DNA from: Nipponacmea schrenckii
Taxonomy: Eukaryota > Mollusca > Gastropoda > Lottiidae
Direction of reading: 5' to 3'
DNA length: 64,000 bases
Assembly (NCBI GenBank): GCA_030562195.1
Contig: CM060199.1
Span: 22,278,338-22,342,337, forward strand
Part shown: piece by piece, positions 10,938 to 21,260 of the stretch
Layout of the letters: every line of letters begins with the position of its first letter
How positions within the stretch are numbered: the first letter of the stretch is position 1
Position numbers and translations under genes: made by a program
The notes under the pieces: model-generated
What the model was told of the DNA's origin: nothing
The model's input: the letters and a program-made list of their open reading frames with translations, nothing else
Databases searched by the model: none

Positions 10938-12132
10938 GTGACAATGTTCAGGTGGACCCATGCTAAGTACAATATATTTACATATTATGTTGAGAACCTT
11001 TTACTTGCTTTTATGAATTTTAAAACATTTTTAATAAGTGTCGTATTTTGTAAAATTTGTGATGTGTCAAAGGTTAAAATCGACAATCCAGCTAATGCAG
11101 AAGAACTTGAAGAGACCAAGACTTTCCTGGGTATGCATATGGAACGCGCAGACCAAGGTCGAATGTGTCTTGCTGATGACATACAAAAGTCACGATCTGA
11201 ATCTGACATTCATGTACTTACATTCGACCTTCAGAGGACATTGCCTATTCCCCATCTTAACACAAATGAAGTATTCTACTTGAGGCAGATGTGGCTTTAC
11301 AACTTGGGCATCCATCATTATCCATCTGACATTGGCGTCATGAATACATGGAATGAGTGTGAAGGCAAAAGAGGTTCTAATGAAATTGGCTCCTGTTTAT
11401 TTGATTATATGTCTGTTCTCCCAGATGAAATTCATAACGTTATCACCTACAGTGATACATGTGGGGGTCAGAACAGAAATTTCCCCATAGCCTGCACAAT
11501 GATATATGCTGTAAATAGTATCCAAAATCTTGAAAGCATAGATATGAAATTCATGGAGTCTGGTCATTCTTTTCTGCCAAATGATACCGACTTTTGTGCG
11601 ATATCCAGGAAAGCCAAGACACGATTAGCTATTTATACTCCAGCAGAATTGATTGACATTATAAAATCTGCAAATAAAAAGAAACCATTCGAAATTCGCG
11701 AGAAACATCGACAGGAATTTAGATGTTTTAAAGCATTGGGCAATCAAGTCTTAGTGAACAGAAAGAAAAACATAGAGGGTGAAACAGTTTCATGGTTGAA
11801 GATTAAATGGATGCGATTTTCAAAGGGCAGTATGAGTATGAAATACAAGTACAGTTTGCTGCTTTGTGATCCGTTCCTCGAGGTCGATTTTGTAAGAAAT
11901 CGTCGGGCAGTAGATGCATCATTAAGATCTATCATAACCTTTGATCCACCACCAGCATATCCTCAACATCTTCAACTGAAAAAAGAGAAATATGAAGATG
12001 AAACTACTGAAGTATGTACCACCAGTTCACCATTATTTCTATGAATCCTTGCCCCACATTCAAACTGCAACAGATGAGATTGCTGCCTATCCAGATCTAG
12101 ATGAAACTTCTGATGAAGAAGTTAACTTGTAA
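10938..12132 (+). pseudogene. DUF7869-type transposase-like gene, copy 1
   Basis: The shared family pattern begins about 11050 (CKICDVSKVKIDN), then FDLQRTLPIPHL, LYNLGIHHY, YSDTCGGQNRN and SGHSFLPNDTDF. The conserved acidic residues in these three segments resemble a DDE/RNase H-like set, which is inference. The acidic residue after HSFLP-N-D seen in copy 2 (FGRIE) is replaced here (FCAIS). A frame change near 12000 separates the body from a C-terminal KYVPPVHHYFYESLP that ends at TAA 12132. The N-terminal exons are missing. It is related to, but clearly diverged from, the gene at 30259-32891. Confidence 0.65.
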
Positions 12133-12715
12133 AGTAGAAAGTTTGAAAAACTTTTGCACTACTGGACAAATTACAAAATGGATAAAAGTATTATAGTTAT
12201 TTCATAGTTGGTAATTATTTCATTGTGTTTATTTAAATGTTCAACAAAGTTAGAACGTTTTGTTGTTTAATTTTTCTTTCTTAGTTTGATTGTGAGACAA
12301 AAATATCTCTTGTAATAGATCAAAGAGTTAAAGTTCATTGTTAACATACTTAAAATAAATGAGTTTTTCTCTTATGCTAACTGAATATTTGTATCCAAAA
12401 TCATGGAGGTAATATCCATGATGGAATATTGCACTAATGGGGGTAAAAAATAAACATTTGATCTGAATAGTTAAATATTTGAAAAGAAGAATAATATCGA
12501 TTTCTTCAAATTCTAAAAAATTATTAATGGACAAGTGATCCAAGTAATTTTTGAACAGCTGTAAACCTCTTATTTCACTTAATAATGAAAATATTTTACA
12601 GTGCAAAGAAAGACCATTTATATAAGAACAGATGATATTAAATTGGAAGATCCACATATGTATTTATTTATAGGATTTCATTTTGAGTTTATCTTCCGTT
12701 TTATCAAATCGACAA

Positions 12716-13594
12716 TCATGTAACATGGATCACTTGGCTTCTCAGTCCTCCAATTGTTACTGTCTTTTTCGGGATTGTCTCATCAATAAATTCGCTTAGC
12801 AAATTGTAGAAATGGGCACATGCATTATTTGTGTCCAGATTGTTTAGTCTTTGATCCCAATTGTATTCGAACAGAAGACTGTTTAACTTGTCGAAGTCAC
12901 CATGCTTGTAGATGAGAACCTCTCTAGAAAAGGAATGTGTTTTATTCAGTGGAAAGTTGATCTCACAACTAATACCTTTGTGATCTGAAACATGTTTACT
13001 AACGACATACGTTTCGGCGAAACTTACGTCAATCTGATTCGACACAAGAATAAGATCAAGTAATGAAGAGCGAGTCTGGGAGATCCGCGTTGGTTCATTG
13101 ATGACATTTATCAGATTGTAAGATAATATGAGATCCTGCAACCGTCCGGATTTATTTTGAAGCAAGTCAACGTTGAAATCTCCAGTTAGTACTATTCGAT
13201 TTGTGGTTTGGTAGCTTTGCTCAACAGAGTAATCGAGATAGTCCCAAAAATCTTGATATGATCGTTGGGGGCGATATATACATGCAATCAAGAAAGGGCC
13301 CTGCGGCAGAGATAGTTCAACCCATATGCATTCAAAATCGGGATGTTCGAGGTCAGTCCTCCTCTTGCATTTAAGTATCTCTGCAACATAGATGACCACA
13401 CCACCACCGTTGCAGTCCCTATCTTTACGAAGAGGAGGGTGATAACCATCCCATGATAGTGTTTTGTCTTCAACGGAGTTGTCGAGATGCGTTTCGGTGA
13501 AACAGACGATGTCAAATTCGTGTACAAGTGTGTACAGGTCGTCCAATTTCGTTCTGATACTACGTGTATTCAGGTGAAACAGGTTTAAAGTATC
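12716..13594 (-). pseudogene. LINE ORF2 apurinic-type endonuclease domain
   Basis: Begins LNTRSIRTKLDDL near 13585, the usual start of a CR1/L2-like ORF2. Then FDIVCFTETHLD, GGGVVIYV, LTGDFNVDLL and SDHKGI, the catalytic landmarks of the EEP fold. The frame changes near 13550 and the protein stops at 12716 soon after IPKKTV, where the linker to the reverse transcriptase should begin. No RT follows, so this is a fragment. The 14697-15213 ORF1 lies upstream on the same strand. Confidence 0.85.
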
Positions 13595-14696
13595 GGGGGT
13601 GTTTTACTATATGGACCAGGGTTCGGTGAGACATCATTTGAGATGAGGATCAGCAGTTCGCAATAACTTACTTGGATAATAGAGGTGACAAAAATCTTGG
13701 TTACTGGGTTAATTGAACACTTGAATCTCAGTTAAGAATGTTTTGTAACTGATATTCGAGATACAGGTTCCAACTGGGTACTTTATAGTAAGGGTCCATA
13801 ACATCATAGAAAGTTTTGGAAGAGAAAATGTGCTTTGTGTGTAGAAGTGCAAAAAACAAAGTTTACAAGTTATACAACGAAAAGTCATAAGCACAGAAAA
13901 AAAAAGAAAAATATACAAGTGGACAAAGAGATGTCAGGAATGGTTTCACCGATCATGACATTGTTAACAGATTATACATATTTTCATATTCATATTATTG
14001 TGAAAATAATGAATTTTGAAGTAAGCCTATTCAAATATATTATAGGCAGATATTGTTTAAGGTAATTAAATTGCTTCCAACATTTTCTCGGGCTCATTTA
14101 GAGTGAAAGTTGACAATCAGATCCGGTGTTGTTGTGAGCGTTAACTGTAATATACAGACCCGTGACAGTTGTTGCACAGGTTTCCATTTAACTTTAGACG
14201 TAGTGCAAAGTGAACATAGTAACAATTCAGTTTAAATTACACTATGATAGAATATATAGAATCAAAAGCTGTTTAAACTTAAAATTGTGAAATGAGAATA
14301 CATTCAGACGACGTAATAATGTCTTTAAGTTGCGGTATTTCTAAATCGTAAAAATAATAGGTCTCGAAAATAGATAAAAGGGTGTCGTTTTATCGAAGGT
14401 CGATGGGGTAACTAAACAAATATGTGGAGAGAGTTTCATATTCGATTCAAGGGAGGTAATTTTACCAATTTGGAACGTAGGAGAGTGACACTATATTGGG
14501 AGAAGTAACAGCGAGCCGAATTTTGATTTTCTGTTGAACTCATTGACTCGTATATATATACATATGTCTGTAGAGTAATTAATTTGGTCATGCGAAAGTT
14601 TGGTTCTAAACATTATTTATGGATTTCAATTAATGAATGAAGCGTTGGTTAGAAATCAGAGTTCATGGCTGAGATTAGTCACAATACTAGAATAAG

Positions 14697-15213
14697 TTAG
14701 GCCGAACGATAGTGTTTTGATGCTTTAGAAAGTTGTTTGTCTATATCCATGTCACTTATGAGTTTACACGAATTGTTGTTGTGGCCTTGGATGATGATTT
14801 TCCCGTTTGTAAACCAAGCATTTTTCACGCTTGGATGTTTCGACGCTTTATTGAGGAGTTGAACATTTTTAACTGTCATATCGTCTGCTATTGATACACC
14901 CGTACCCTTAAGTTTTCGTCTATTTCTCATTACTAACTGTTTGTGATCTCTTCTCAGTATTTTGGCAATAATACTGCGTGGTTTAGGGTTAGTGGTTGAT
15001 ACCCCTACTCTATGAGCCACTTCAATTATTATGTCATTTTCAATGTTTAATTTGTCCTTGAAAAGAGATTTGGCGATGGATACACAGTCTTCATTTGGTT
15101 TTTCTATGACACCAAAAATACGAATATGAGATTTGCGTGAATACTGTTCATTGGCGTTTACTAGATTGAACAGCTCACCGATTTGTTTGTCACTGGTTTT
15201 TAGTTGTGACTCC
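14697..15213 (-). pseudogene. LINE ORF1-like protein (Transposase_22/L1 ORF1 type), 5' truncated
   Basis: 172-residue open frame, continuous to the right edge of the insertion. It contains SRKSHIRIFGV, a SIAKSLFKDKL helix, and IIEVAHRVG followed by KPRSIIAKI, typical of the RRM-like region of LINE ORF1 proteins. RNA-binding chaperone role by family. The N-terminal coiled coil is cut off at the insertion border. Confidence 0.75.
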
Positions 15214-15570
15214 AAAATATTACCTATTGTTGTCGATGAATATAATAATAAAATTCATTCATCTATAAAAGTAACTCCTACAGAAGCTTCAAAAAATCCA
15301 GATATTATAAAATCGATTAACACACAAAACAATTTTGAAAATGAGAATTTAAATATTAAACTCAAATTTAAAGTTGGAGATCGAGTTCGTATTTATAAAT
15401 ATAAAAGAAAATTCGAAAAAGGTTATGTTGGATATTGGACGAATGCAATCTTTATTATTGATAAAGTTAATAAAACTTCACCACCAACTTACAGTTCAGT
15501 AGATTTACATGGTGAAGAAATCTTGGGTAGATTTTATCAAAACGAACTTCAAAAAACTGATTTTTAAAAA

Positions 15571-15984
15571 ATGATTACGTTCGAAGAATTCTTACAAAAA
15601 TACGGAACAGATACTACCACAAATTTTCAATTAATCAGATGGGCAGAAGAATTAAACATAAAACCATTTTACTACTGTATGCGTGATGAAATATCATCTC
15701 TAAAAAATGAAACAAAGTTTTATGCTATAACTAATATCCATACTTCAGATCAAAAAGGTGTTCATCATTCTGCTTTATTCAAAGGGGATTCAATGTATTT
15801 TTTTGATTCATATGGATTAGATCCAACTAAAGAAATTATTGATTTGAATTATGGTCCAATAAAATGTTCTACTTTTCAAATTCAAAAACCAGGAGATAAA
15901 TTTTGTGGACAACTTTCACTTTGGGTTTTATATCAATTAAGTTTAGGTAAACCATTTGAACAAATAGTATTAAATCTTGTTTAA
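15571..15984 (+). CDS. Polinton adenovirus-type cysteine protease
   Basis: 137 residues, intact, start ATG 15571 preceded by TTTTTAAAAA. Catalytic residues by family pattern: His in GVHHSALF (about residue 68), Asp in YFFDSYGLDP (about 85) and Cys in KFCGQLSLWVLYQL (about 113). It would process capsid proteins during particle maturation. It starts 3 bases after the integrase stop and ends 4 bases before the fibre-like gene, in a tight co-directional cluster. Confidence 0.88.
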   Translation: MITFEEFLQKYGTDTTTNFQLIRWAEELNIKPFYYCMRDEISSLKNETKFYAITNIHTSDQKGVHHSALFKGDSMYFFDSYGLDPTKEIIDLNYGPIKCSTFQIQKPGDKFCGQLSLWVLYQLSLGKPFEQIVLNLV

Positions 15985-15988
15985 AAAA

Positions 15989-18077
15989 ATGGCAAATAAA
16001 TTTGGTCTAGGAAACTTAAAGAATGAAGTTCCTACATTAACGCTTAGTAAATTCAAACCATATTTTGTAGATCAAACTGGAGACACACTTCAAGGTGATA
16101 TAGATATGAATAATTTCAAAATAACTAATTTAAGATTTCCTCAACGTAAAAAAGATGCAATAAATAAAGGTTATTTAACTCAAACAACTAAAAGTTTACA
16201 TCAAAAAATAACTGTATTAGATAAAGATAGTAAAAACCAATTAGAAAACCATCAAAAACTTTTAGATTCACATCATAAAAAACTAGAAAGTTATCAACAA
16301 CAATTAGCTAATATAGTTGATAAAACTCAGTTGGACAGAATAAATTTATTAATATCACAACTAGACGAAAAACAATTAGTTAATGTGGTTGATAAATCTC
16401 AGTTACAAAATTTAAATTTATTAATATCTCAACTAGACGATAAAATTACAAAGCAAAAATCAAATGTTAAAGATCTAATAAGTAACATTAAACCAGGTAT
16501 AAGCGAAGAAAAATTAAAACAAGAATTAACTAATCTAGAGACGAAACTAAATGATAACAATGAACTAACAGAAATTAAAACTTATGTTCGACAACAATTA
16601 GTTAATGTGGTTGATGAAACTCGGTTAGAGAGATTAAGATCATTAATATCCAAATTAGATGATAGAATTACAAAAGAGAAAATAGATTTGAAACAACTAA
16701 TAGATAATATTAAACCAGGTATAAGCGAAGAAAAATTAAAACAAGAATTATCTGATTTAGAAACTAAACTAAATGATAACAATGAACTAACAGAAATTAA
16801 AACCTATATTCAACAACAATTAGTTAATGTAGCCGATAAATCTGTTAGAAAATGTAAATTTATTAATAACCCAATTACATGAAAATGTAAAACAACTAAT
16901 AGCTAATATCAAACCAGGTATAAGCGAAGAAAAATTAAAACAAGAATTATCTGATTTAGAAACTAAACTAAATGATAACAATGAACTAACAGAAATTAAA
17001 ACCTATATCGAACAGCAATTGGCTAATGTAGTAGACAAAGCACAGTTAGAGAGATTAAGATCATTAATATTTCAATTAGATCGAAAACTTGAGACAATAG
17101 ACATAAAAAATGAAAAAATGATTCAAGAAATTAATAAAAATTTTCTACCTAAAGAAACTTATTTTACTTTACCCTTTAATGATGGTATTTTAGAAAAGCA
17201 TGGATTTGTTGCAAAATATGTAGGAAGATTAATTGAACCATCTAAATTTAAAGCTGTTTTTGAGAAAACTCACATTGCAAAATTTGAGTTGAATTCGGCA
17301 GTCGGCAGGTAAGCTTAGAACGGCTATTACTATATTATTTCCTTTTAAATTGAAAATAAAATCAGTAATTAAAAATGAAGATATAAAACCTATACCAAAT
17401 CTAAATCTATATATAGTAAAAATTTTCAAAATAACAAAGGGAGGAAAATACGAAATGGTTAAGACGATTAATGAAGATTGTAGTAAAAAAATAAAACTTA
17501 ACGAAATCAAACTTGATACAGATTTTGTCGATGGATTGCAATATGAAATAACTTTTGATATGAATCACTTAATATTAAATAGTATAGTTAATAAAGAAAA
17601 AATACCACTTCGCGTTACTGAATACCATTTATATTTCCTAGATTTGATATTAATGACAAATGAAAAACCACTAAGTGTAAATTTGATAAATAATAAGGAT
17701 TTACAAAAGGAAGGAAGAAAAAAATATACATTTTTGAAATGGAAAGATTTTGAACATATAAGATTTTATATTGATTTTGATAACATTTTTACTTCAATTG
17801 ATATTCATAAATCTCAAGTAAATAAAGCATTTGTAACAGTTCCCATATTTATAAAAGAAAATGATGAAAATAGAGATAACACGCGTACTTTGCACGTTTT
17901 AAAATAGAAAGTATAACAGAACTGATACCAGAGTCAAGACTTTTACCTAAAAATGTTAATTATATATCTCAATTAGAGATAACAATTGTTATAGAATATC
18001 TTGGTTATAAAAACAAAGGCCATCGAATATTTATGTTTACGAGAAACATTGGTTTATCACAATTAGAGTTAATGTAA
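15989..18077 (+). pseudogene. Fibre-like long coiled-coil virion protein, frameshifted
   Basis: ATG 15989 after an A-run. The N-terminus has GDTLQGDIDMNNFKITNL and DAINKGYL, a pattern like the base of phage/viral fibres. A long heptad-rich shaft follows, with repeats of about 70-110 residues (PGISEEKLKQEL, DNNELTEIKTYI, QQQLVNVVDK, LERLRSLI). A 2-base loss near 16842 and a 1-base indel near 17305 break the frame, and another break occurs near 17905. The C-terminal 17350-18077 part is beta-rich and has no coiled coil, so it could be a globular knob. The likely role is receptor attachment, inferred from architecture alone. Position after the protease and the shared leader tie it to the element. 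Confidence 0.6.
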
Positions 18078-18087
18078 TTCTTAAAAA

Positions 18088-18573
18088 ATGAGTACCGAAG
18101 AGTTAAACACACAGAATTTACAAGATGTTATGATGCGTAAACAATAAGAGTTAGAAGGAGAATTCAATCATTACAAAAAGTTAACAAAATGTTGGAGTAA
18201 GATAGACACTACTTTTAAAACTGTAAGTGTTATATCAGCTTGTCTTATAGCAACAGCAACTACTATAACAGCAAGTATTTCTCTTCCAATATTTATTCCA
18301 ACTATCTTAGGAGCTCTTACAACTATTCAAACATCTTCATGTGGTTTAATTACTATTGGGTTTACCTCTAAAAAGAAATTATATTACAAAACCATATCAA
18401 ATTTAATAAGAACATATTTAGATAAATTATTTATTTTTTTCGAAAGAAGCAAATCTGATAAAATAATTACCATAGAAGAACTCGAAGAATTTAATGAAAT
18501 ATTCGAGGAATTGTTAACAAAAATTGAATCATTAAAAATAGAACATAAAAAATTGAAAAAGAAGCATGACTAA
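18088..18573 (+). pseudogene. Two-hydrophobic-segment membrane protein, one nonsense codon
   Basis: Frame from ATG 18088 (after TTAAAAA) to TAA 18573, 161 codons with a single in-frame TAA near 18145. After the stop come TFKTVSVISACLIATATTI and LPIFIPTILGALTTI (hydrophobic), then a basic helix and an acidic/charged C-terminal coiled coil ending KKLKKKHD. It could be a virion or holin-like membrane protein; function unknown. Confidence 0.55.
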
Positions 18574-18583
18574 ATTAATTTAA

Positions 18584-18898
18584 AAAAAAGAAGAGCCTAA
18601 TGCTGTAAAACCGAAGAAAAAAATTGACAATGAATTATTTGAACATGTGGTTTCTGATATAATTGAAGAGTTTAATACTTTTAATGGACAAATTGAAATC
18701 GATGGAAAAATTTTTGAAGATGGTGAATTCAAACAAAATATGAATTTATCTTTCTTTAATGTTCAAATGATTTCTAGAGTTGTCAATAATATGAGTGAAA
18801 AATCAGATAGTTTAGATTGGTATTTTACTGGTCATATAATATATCGTAAAGATGATTTCAAACCAATCAAAAGATCAAATATAGGAAAAGGAACTTAA
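18584..18898 (+). CDS. Small Polinton hypothetical protein; start unclear
   Basis: Open from the codon after TAA 18581 to TAA 18898, about 104 codons. It includes ELFEHVVSDIIEEF, GKIFEDGEFKQN and DWYFTGHIIYRKDDF. No in-frame ATG lies near the 5' end; an out-of-frame ATG at 18600 suggests a lost start or an indel in the A-run at 18582. It is directly upstream of the polymerase. Not recognised. Confidence 0.4.
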   Translation, partial: KKEEPNAVKPKKKIDNELFEHVVSDIIEEFNTFNGQIEIDGKIFEDGEFKQNMNLSFFNVQMISRVVNNMSEKSDSLDWYFTGHIIYRKDDFKPIKRSNIGKGT

Positions 18899-18914
18899 TT
18901 GCTATTTACAATCA

Positions 18915-19797
18915 ATGAATACGTTGAAACCAGATTTAACAAACGAATTTAATAAATTTATTTATTCCTATTCAAAACATAACAGAAAGGGAATTATGAC
19001 TCAAGCTCGAATCGGAGAATTCAATGAAAAAAATGAAACTTCGTTCCAAATTTATAATCCTAAAGATAGAACTTTATATCCTAGAAAAATAAACACTCCA
19101 TCAGAATGGGTTTTGTATTTACACAATAATCATTTCTGTTTGATAAAAAGAGATAACAAAAGTTTAGGAATAAATGAAATAGAAAACAACTATGAACGAG
19201 TATGGAAATCCTGTGTTAACGAAAACATTAAACTTTTTTCAGAATTTAATCCAGCTTCCATGTCACAAAACTCCGAACCTGAAACTCTTTATTCTTGGGA
19301 TTCTGAGACCTATACAGAAAAAGAAACTGGTAAAACAATACCATATGCATGCTCAATTTGGAAAAGCTACGAAAAATATTAGAACGAATAAATTGTCGTT
19401 TTCCAGATCTAAAACCCACAGATAATGTTCCTGAAGAATTTTATGAAAAAATAATGAATATAGTTCATATATTTGTAGGTACAGATTGTATAGATCAAAT
19501 GTTAAAATATTTAGGAAATGTTGATCAAAAACAATTAACTTTAGTTTCTCATAATGGTAGTGGTTTTGATAATTGGATTATTATTAAAAATATGTCAAAA
19601 TTAACTCACTGTCCTCTCAAAACCACAAGAGGTATACTTCGTTTACCAATATCTAATATATATACAGAAAAGTCTTTACAGAAAAAATGGAACAATGAAA
19701 AGAAGTTTAACAACAATAACAATTATCTTCAAAAAATAAATTTCACTTGTTCATATCAACATGTAGCAAGTAGTTTAAAAGATTGGGGAAAATCATC
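18915..19797 (+). pseudogene. PolB N-terminal and exonuclease part (copy B), 3' deleted
   Basis: ATG 18915. The N-terminal domain is followed by Exo I (YSWDSETY, about 19290) and, after a 7-base deletion near 19352 relative to copy A, Exo II (HNGSGFD, about 19551). The gene stops abruptly at 19797, where sequence switches to the pVI-like gene of the other strand. Together the two copies cover the whole polymerase, but neither is functional. Confidence 0.85.
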
Positions 19798-19928
19798 CCC
19801 GAGGATATAAGGTCTTTGTTTTTAGTTACAAATGATGTAACCTTTGGTATAAGGGACATCAATCCAGAGAAGAACCCATCGCCAGTGTAATTGAACTTTT
19901 CCTTTTCATGCTTTAAAATCAATCCCAT
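19798..19928 (-). pseudogene. 5' fragment of pVI-like gene (copy B)
   Basis: Starts at ATG 19928 with the same MGLILKHEKEKFNYTGDG as copy A, and matches 8757-8888 almost base for base. It is cut at 19797 by the fusion to PolB. Upstream, three 48-bp repeats keep its frame open to 20063, but that extension is probably not natural coding sequence. Confidence 0.8.
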
Positions 19929-19940
19929 ATTTTTAATATG

Positions 19941-20091
19941 GTAGATTTGATCATTTGGAATTCCCGAATAAAGGGAAATAACTCTTTTGTAGATTTGATA
20001 ATTTGGAATTCCCAAATAAAGAGAAATAACTCTTTTGTAGATTTGATAATTTGGAATTCCCAAATAAAGAGAAATAACTCTTTTGTAGATT
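19941..20091. repeat. 48-bp tandem repeat, 3.1 copies
   Basis: Units start GTAGATTTGAT at 19941, 19989, 20037 and (partial) 20085. The period of 48 is a multiple of three, so on the minus strand it adds 16-residue repeats ahead of the pVI-like start. It is absent from copy A at the same place. Confidence 0.93.
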
Positions 20092-21260
20092 AGAAGCCAT
20101 TTTGATGGTCAGAGTTGTGGAATGTTTTTTCCATTAATTGGTTTGTCCGTAGAAGAAATCACGGGAAGTTGAAGAAGAATTTCAACAGTTCAAAGATATC
20201 AAGCTTTGGAAACATGCCACTTCAAAATGGGTTTCATATTAGTCACACAAAACTTAAAACTCTTCGTCCACTTCTTCCTTCTATCAATCTGATCCTGGAT
20301 GAAAGAAAACATATAAGAGATAGGAAGACAAAGAGAAAGTTACTCTTACAAGAGAAGGAATTCATGATAGACCAGAATCAATTCTGAGATATTCCTTCAT
20401 ACAACATTAATAAAGATAAATCCTAGATATAAATTCTTCACTCCTTTTCATGTTAATCCTACAGAGCGAAATAAATTCGAAAGTCTCGTAGAATTAACTA
20501 AGGGGGAATGGGGGGGGGATTTTGTTGGTATAAATCGTGATAATAATATATTAAGGAGATCATCCAGATTTTTATCTCAGGGTAGAACTCCAACAATATT
20601 ATAAAAATGAATGATTTCATATCAATTCTTTCCCTTTATTGTTAACCTACAGAGCGAAATAAATTCGAAAGTCTCGTAGAATTAACTAGGGATTTTTTTG
20701 ATAAGCATATGCGATTATAAGGTTATATATAGATGAATACAATGAATGATTTATACCACAAAATTAATATATTAAGGATCAAGGATTTATCTTTATTAAT
20801 GTTATATGTTAGAAATCAAAGAAAAAACTATGGTGTATCACAAATTTCCTCTCATGTAATTTTCACTCTATTCATCTACCTTCTCAAATCTTGTTTCCGC
20901 CATCCTTTTGGTCAGAAAGATAGAATTTGGAATCGGTGAGTGAAAACACTTCAAGTTTGAGTATAACGACATAGAAACACAAGTTGAAGAACACTTTCCT
21001 TACCCCGACATCCTGACTATCAAAATATCTCAATCAAAATCCGATAATCCCTTCATTGGACAGATTAATTAACGAAAAACACAGACCACTTATAAAACCC
21101 TGTTATATGTTTCAAAATGGCTTCCTTAACTGTGTACAACAGCTGTCACCTACTGCGCAGTAAATAAATAAAGTTCTAGAATATTCTAGAATGTTTATTG
21201 TTAAGAGAATATTGATTAAACAATTAAATAATGTAGCAGACGAATTTATTCATTATATAT
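20092..21260. other. Non-coding right part of Polinton copy B, with a duplicated TACAGAGCG block
   Basis: No recognisable gene. Two copies of a 40-bp block beginning TACAGAGCGAAATAAATTCG occur at 20459 and 20649, and a G-run is at 20510-20518. Short open frames (20115, 20733) lack family features. It probably represents the element's right non-coding region plus decay. Confidence 0.5.

Larger units (their letters stand above)
10637..15213. mobile_element. Composite insertion (LINE pieces plus DUF7869-type gene) in the integrase
   Basis: Flanked by AAAATATT at 10629-10636 and 15214-15221. It holds, on the minus strand, LINE ORF1 (from the very right edge) and an endonuclease domain, and on the plus strand a DUF7869-type gene. 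No reverse transcriptase, no clear poly-A and no TIRs are seen, so which unit made the duplication is unclear. A 5'-truncated non-LTR insertion carrying or later receiving the other gene is the simplest reading. Confidence 0.8.
9819..15567 (+). pseudogene. PLA2-like domain fused to retroviral-type (rve) integrase; split by insertion
   Basis: The first part (9819-10636) has a parvovirus-VP1-type phospholipase-like region: LPGHNYTGPGTRLD (calcium-loop-like) and VDAAALKHDKLYRN with the HD pair. After KLGMGLADEIHKEFRK it runs directly into the integrase core. Catalytic acidic residues are visible as WSADLIN, WVDQGTEFYN and VIERFDRTLK, a DDE set. The last part (15222-15567) gives YNNKIHSSI, GDRVRIYKYKRKF and the chromo-like GRFYQNELQKTDF end. 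The 4577-bp insertion with AAAATATT copies at each side separates the two parts, and the frame resumes when it is ignored. The start is GTG here, whereas the right-TIR copy has ATG. The integrase would insert the element; the PLA2 domain could act on membranes. Confidence 0.85.

Noticed and set aside
11038..11283. Alternative frame in DUF7869 copy 1
   Set aside because: It overlaps the conserved frame and shows no family pattern.
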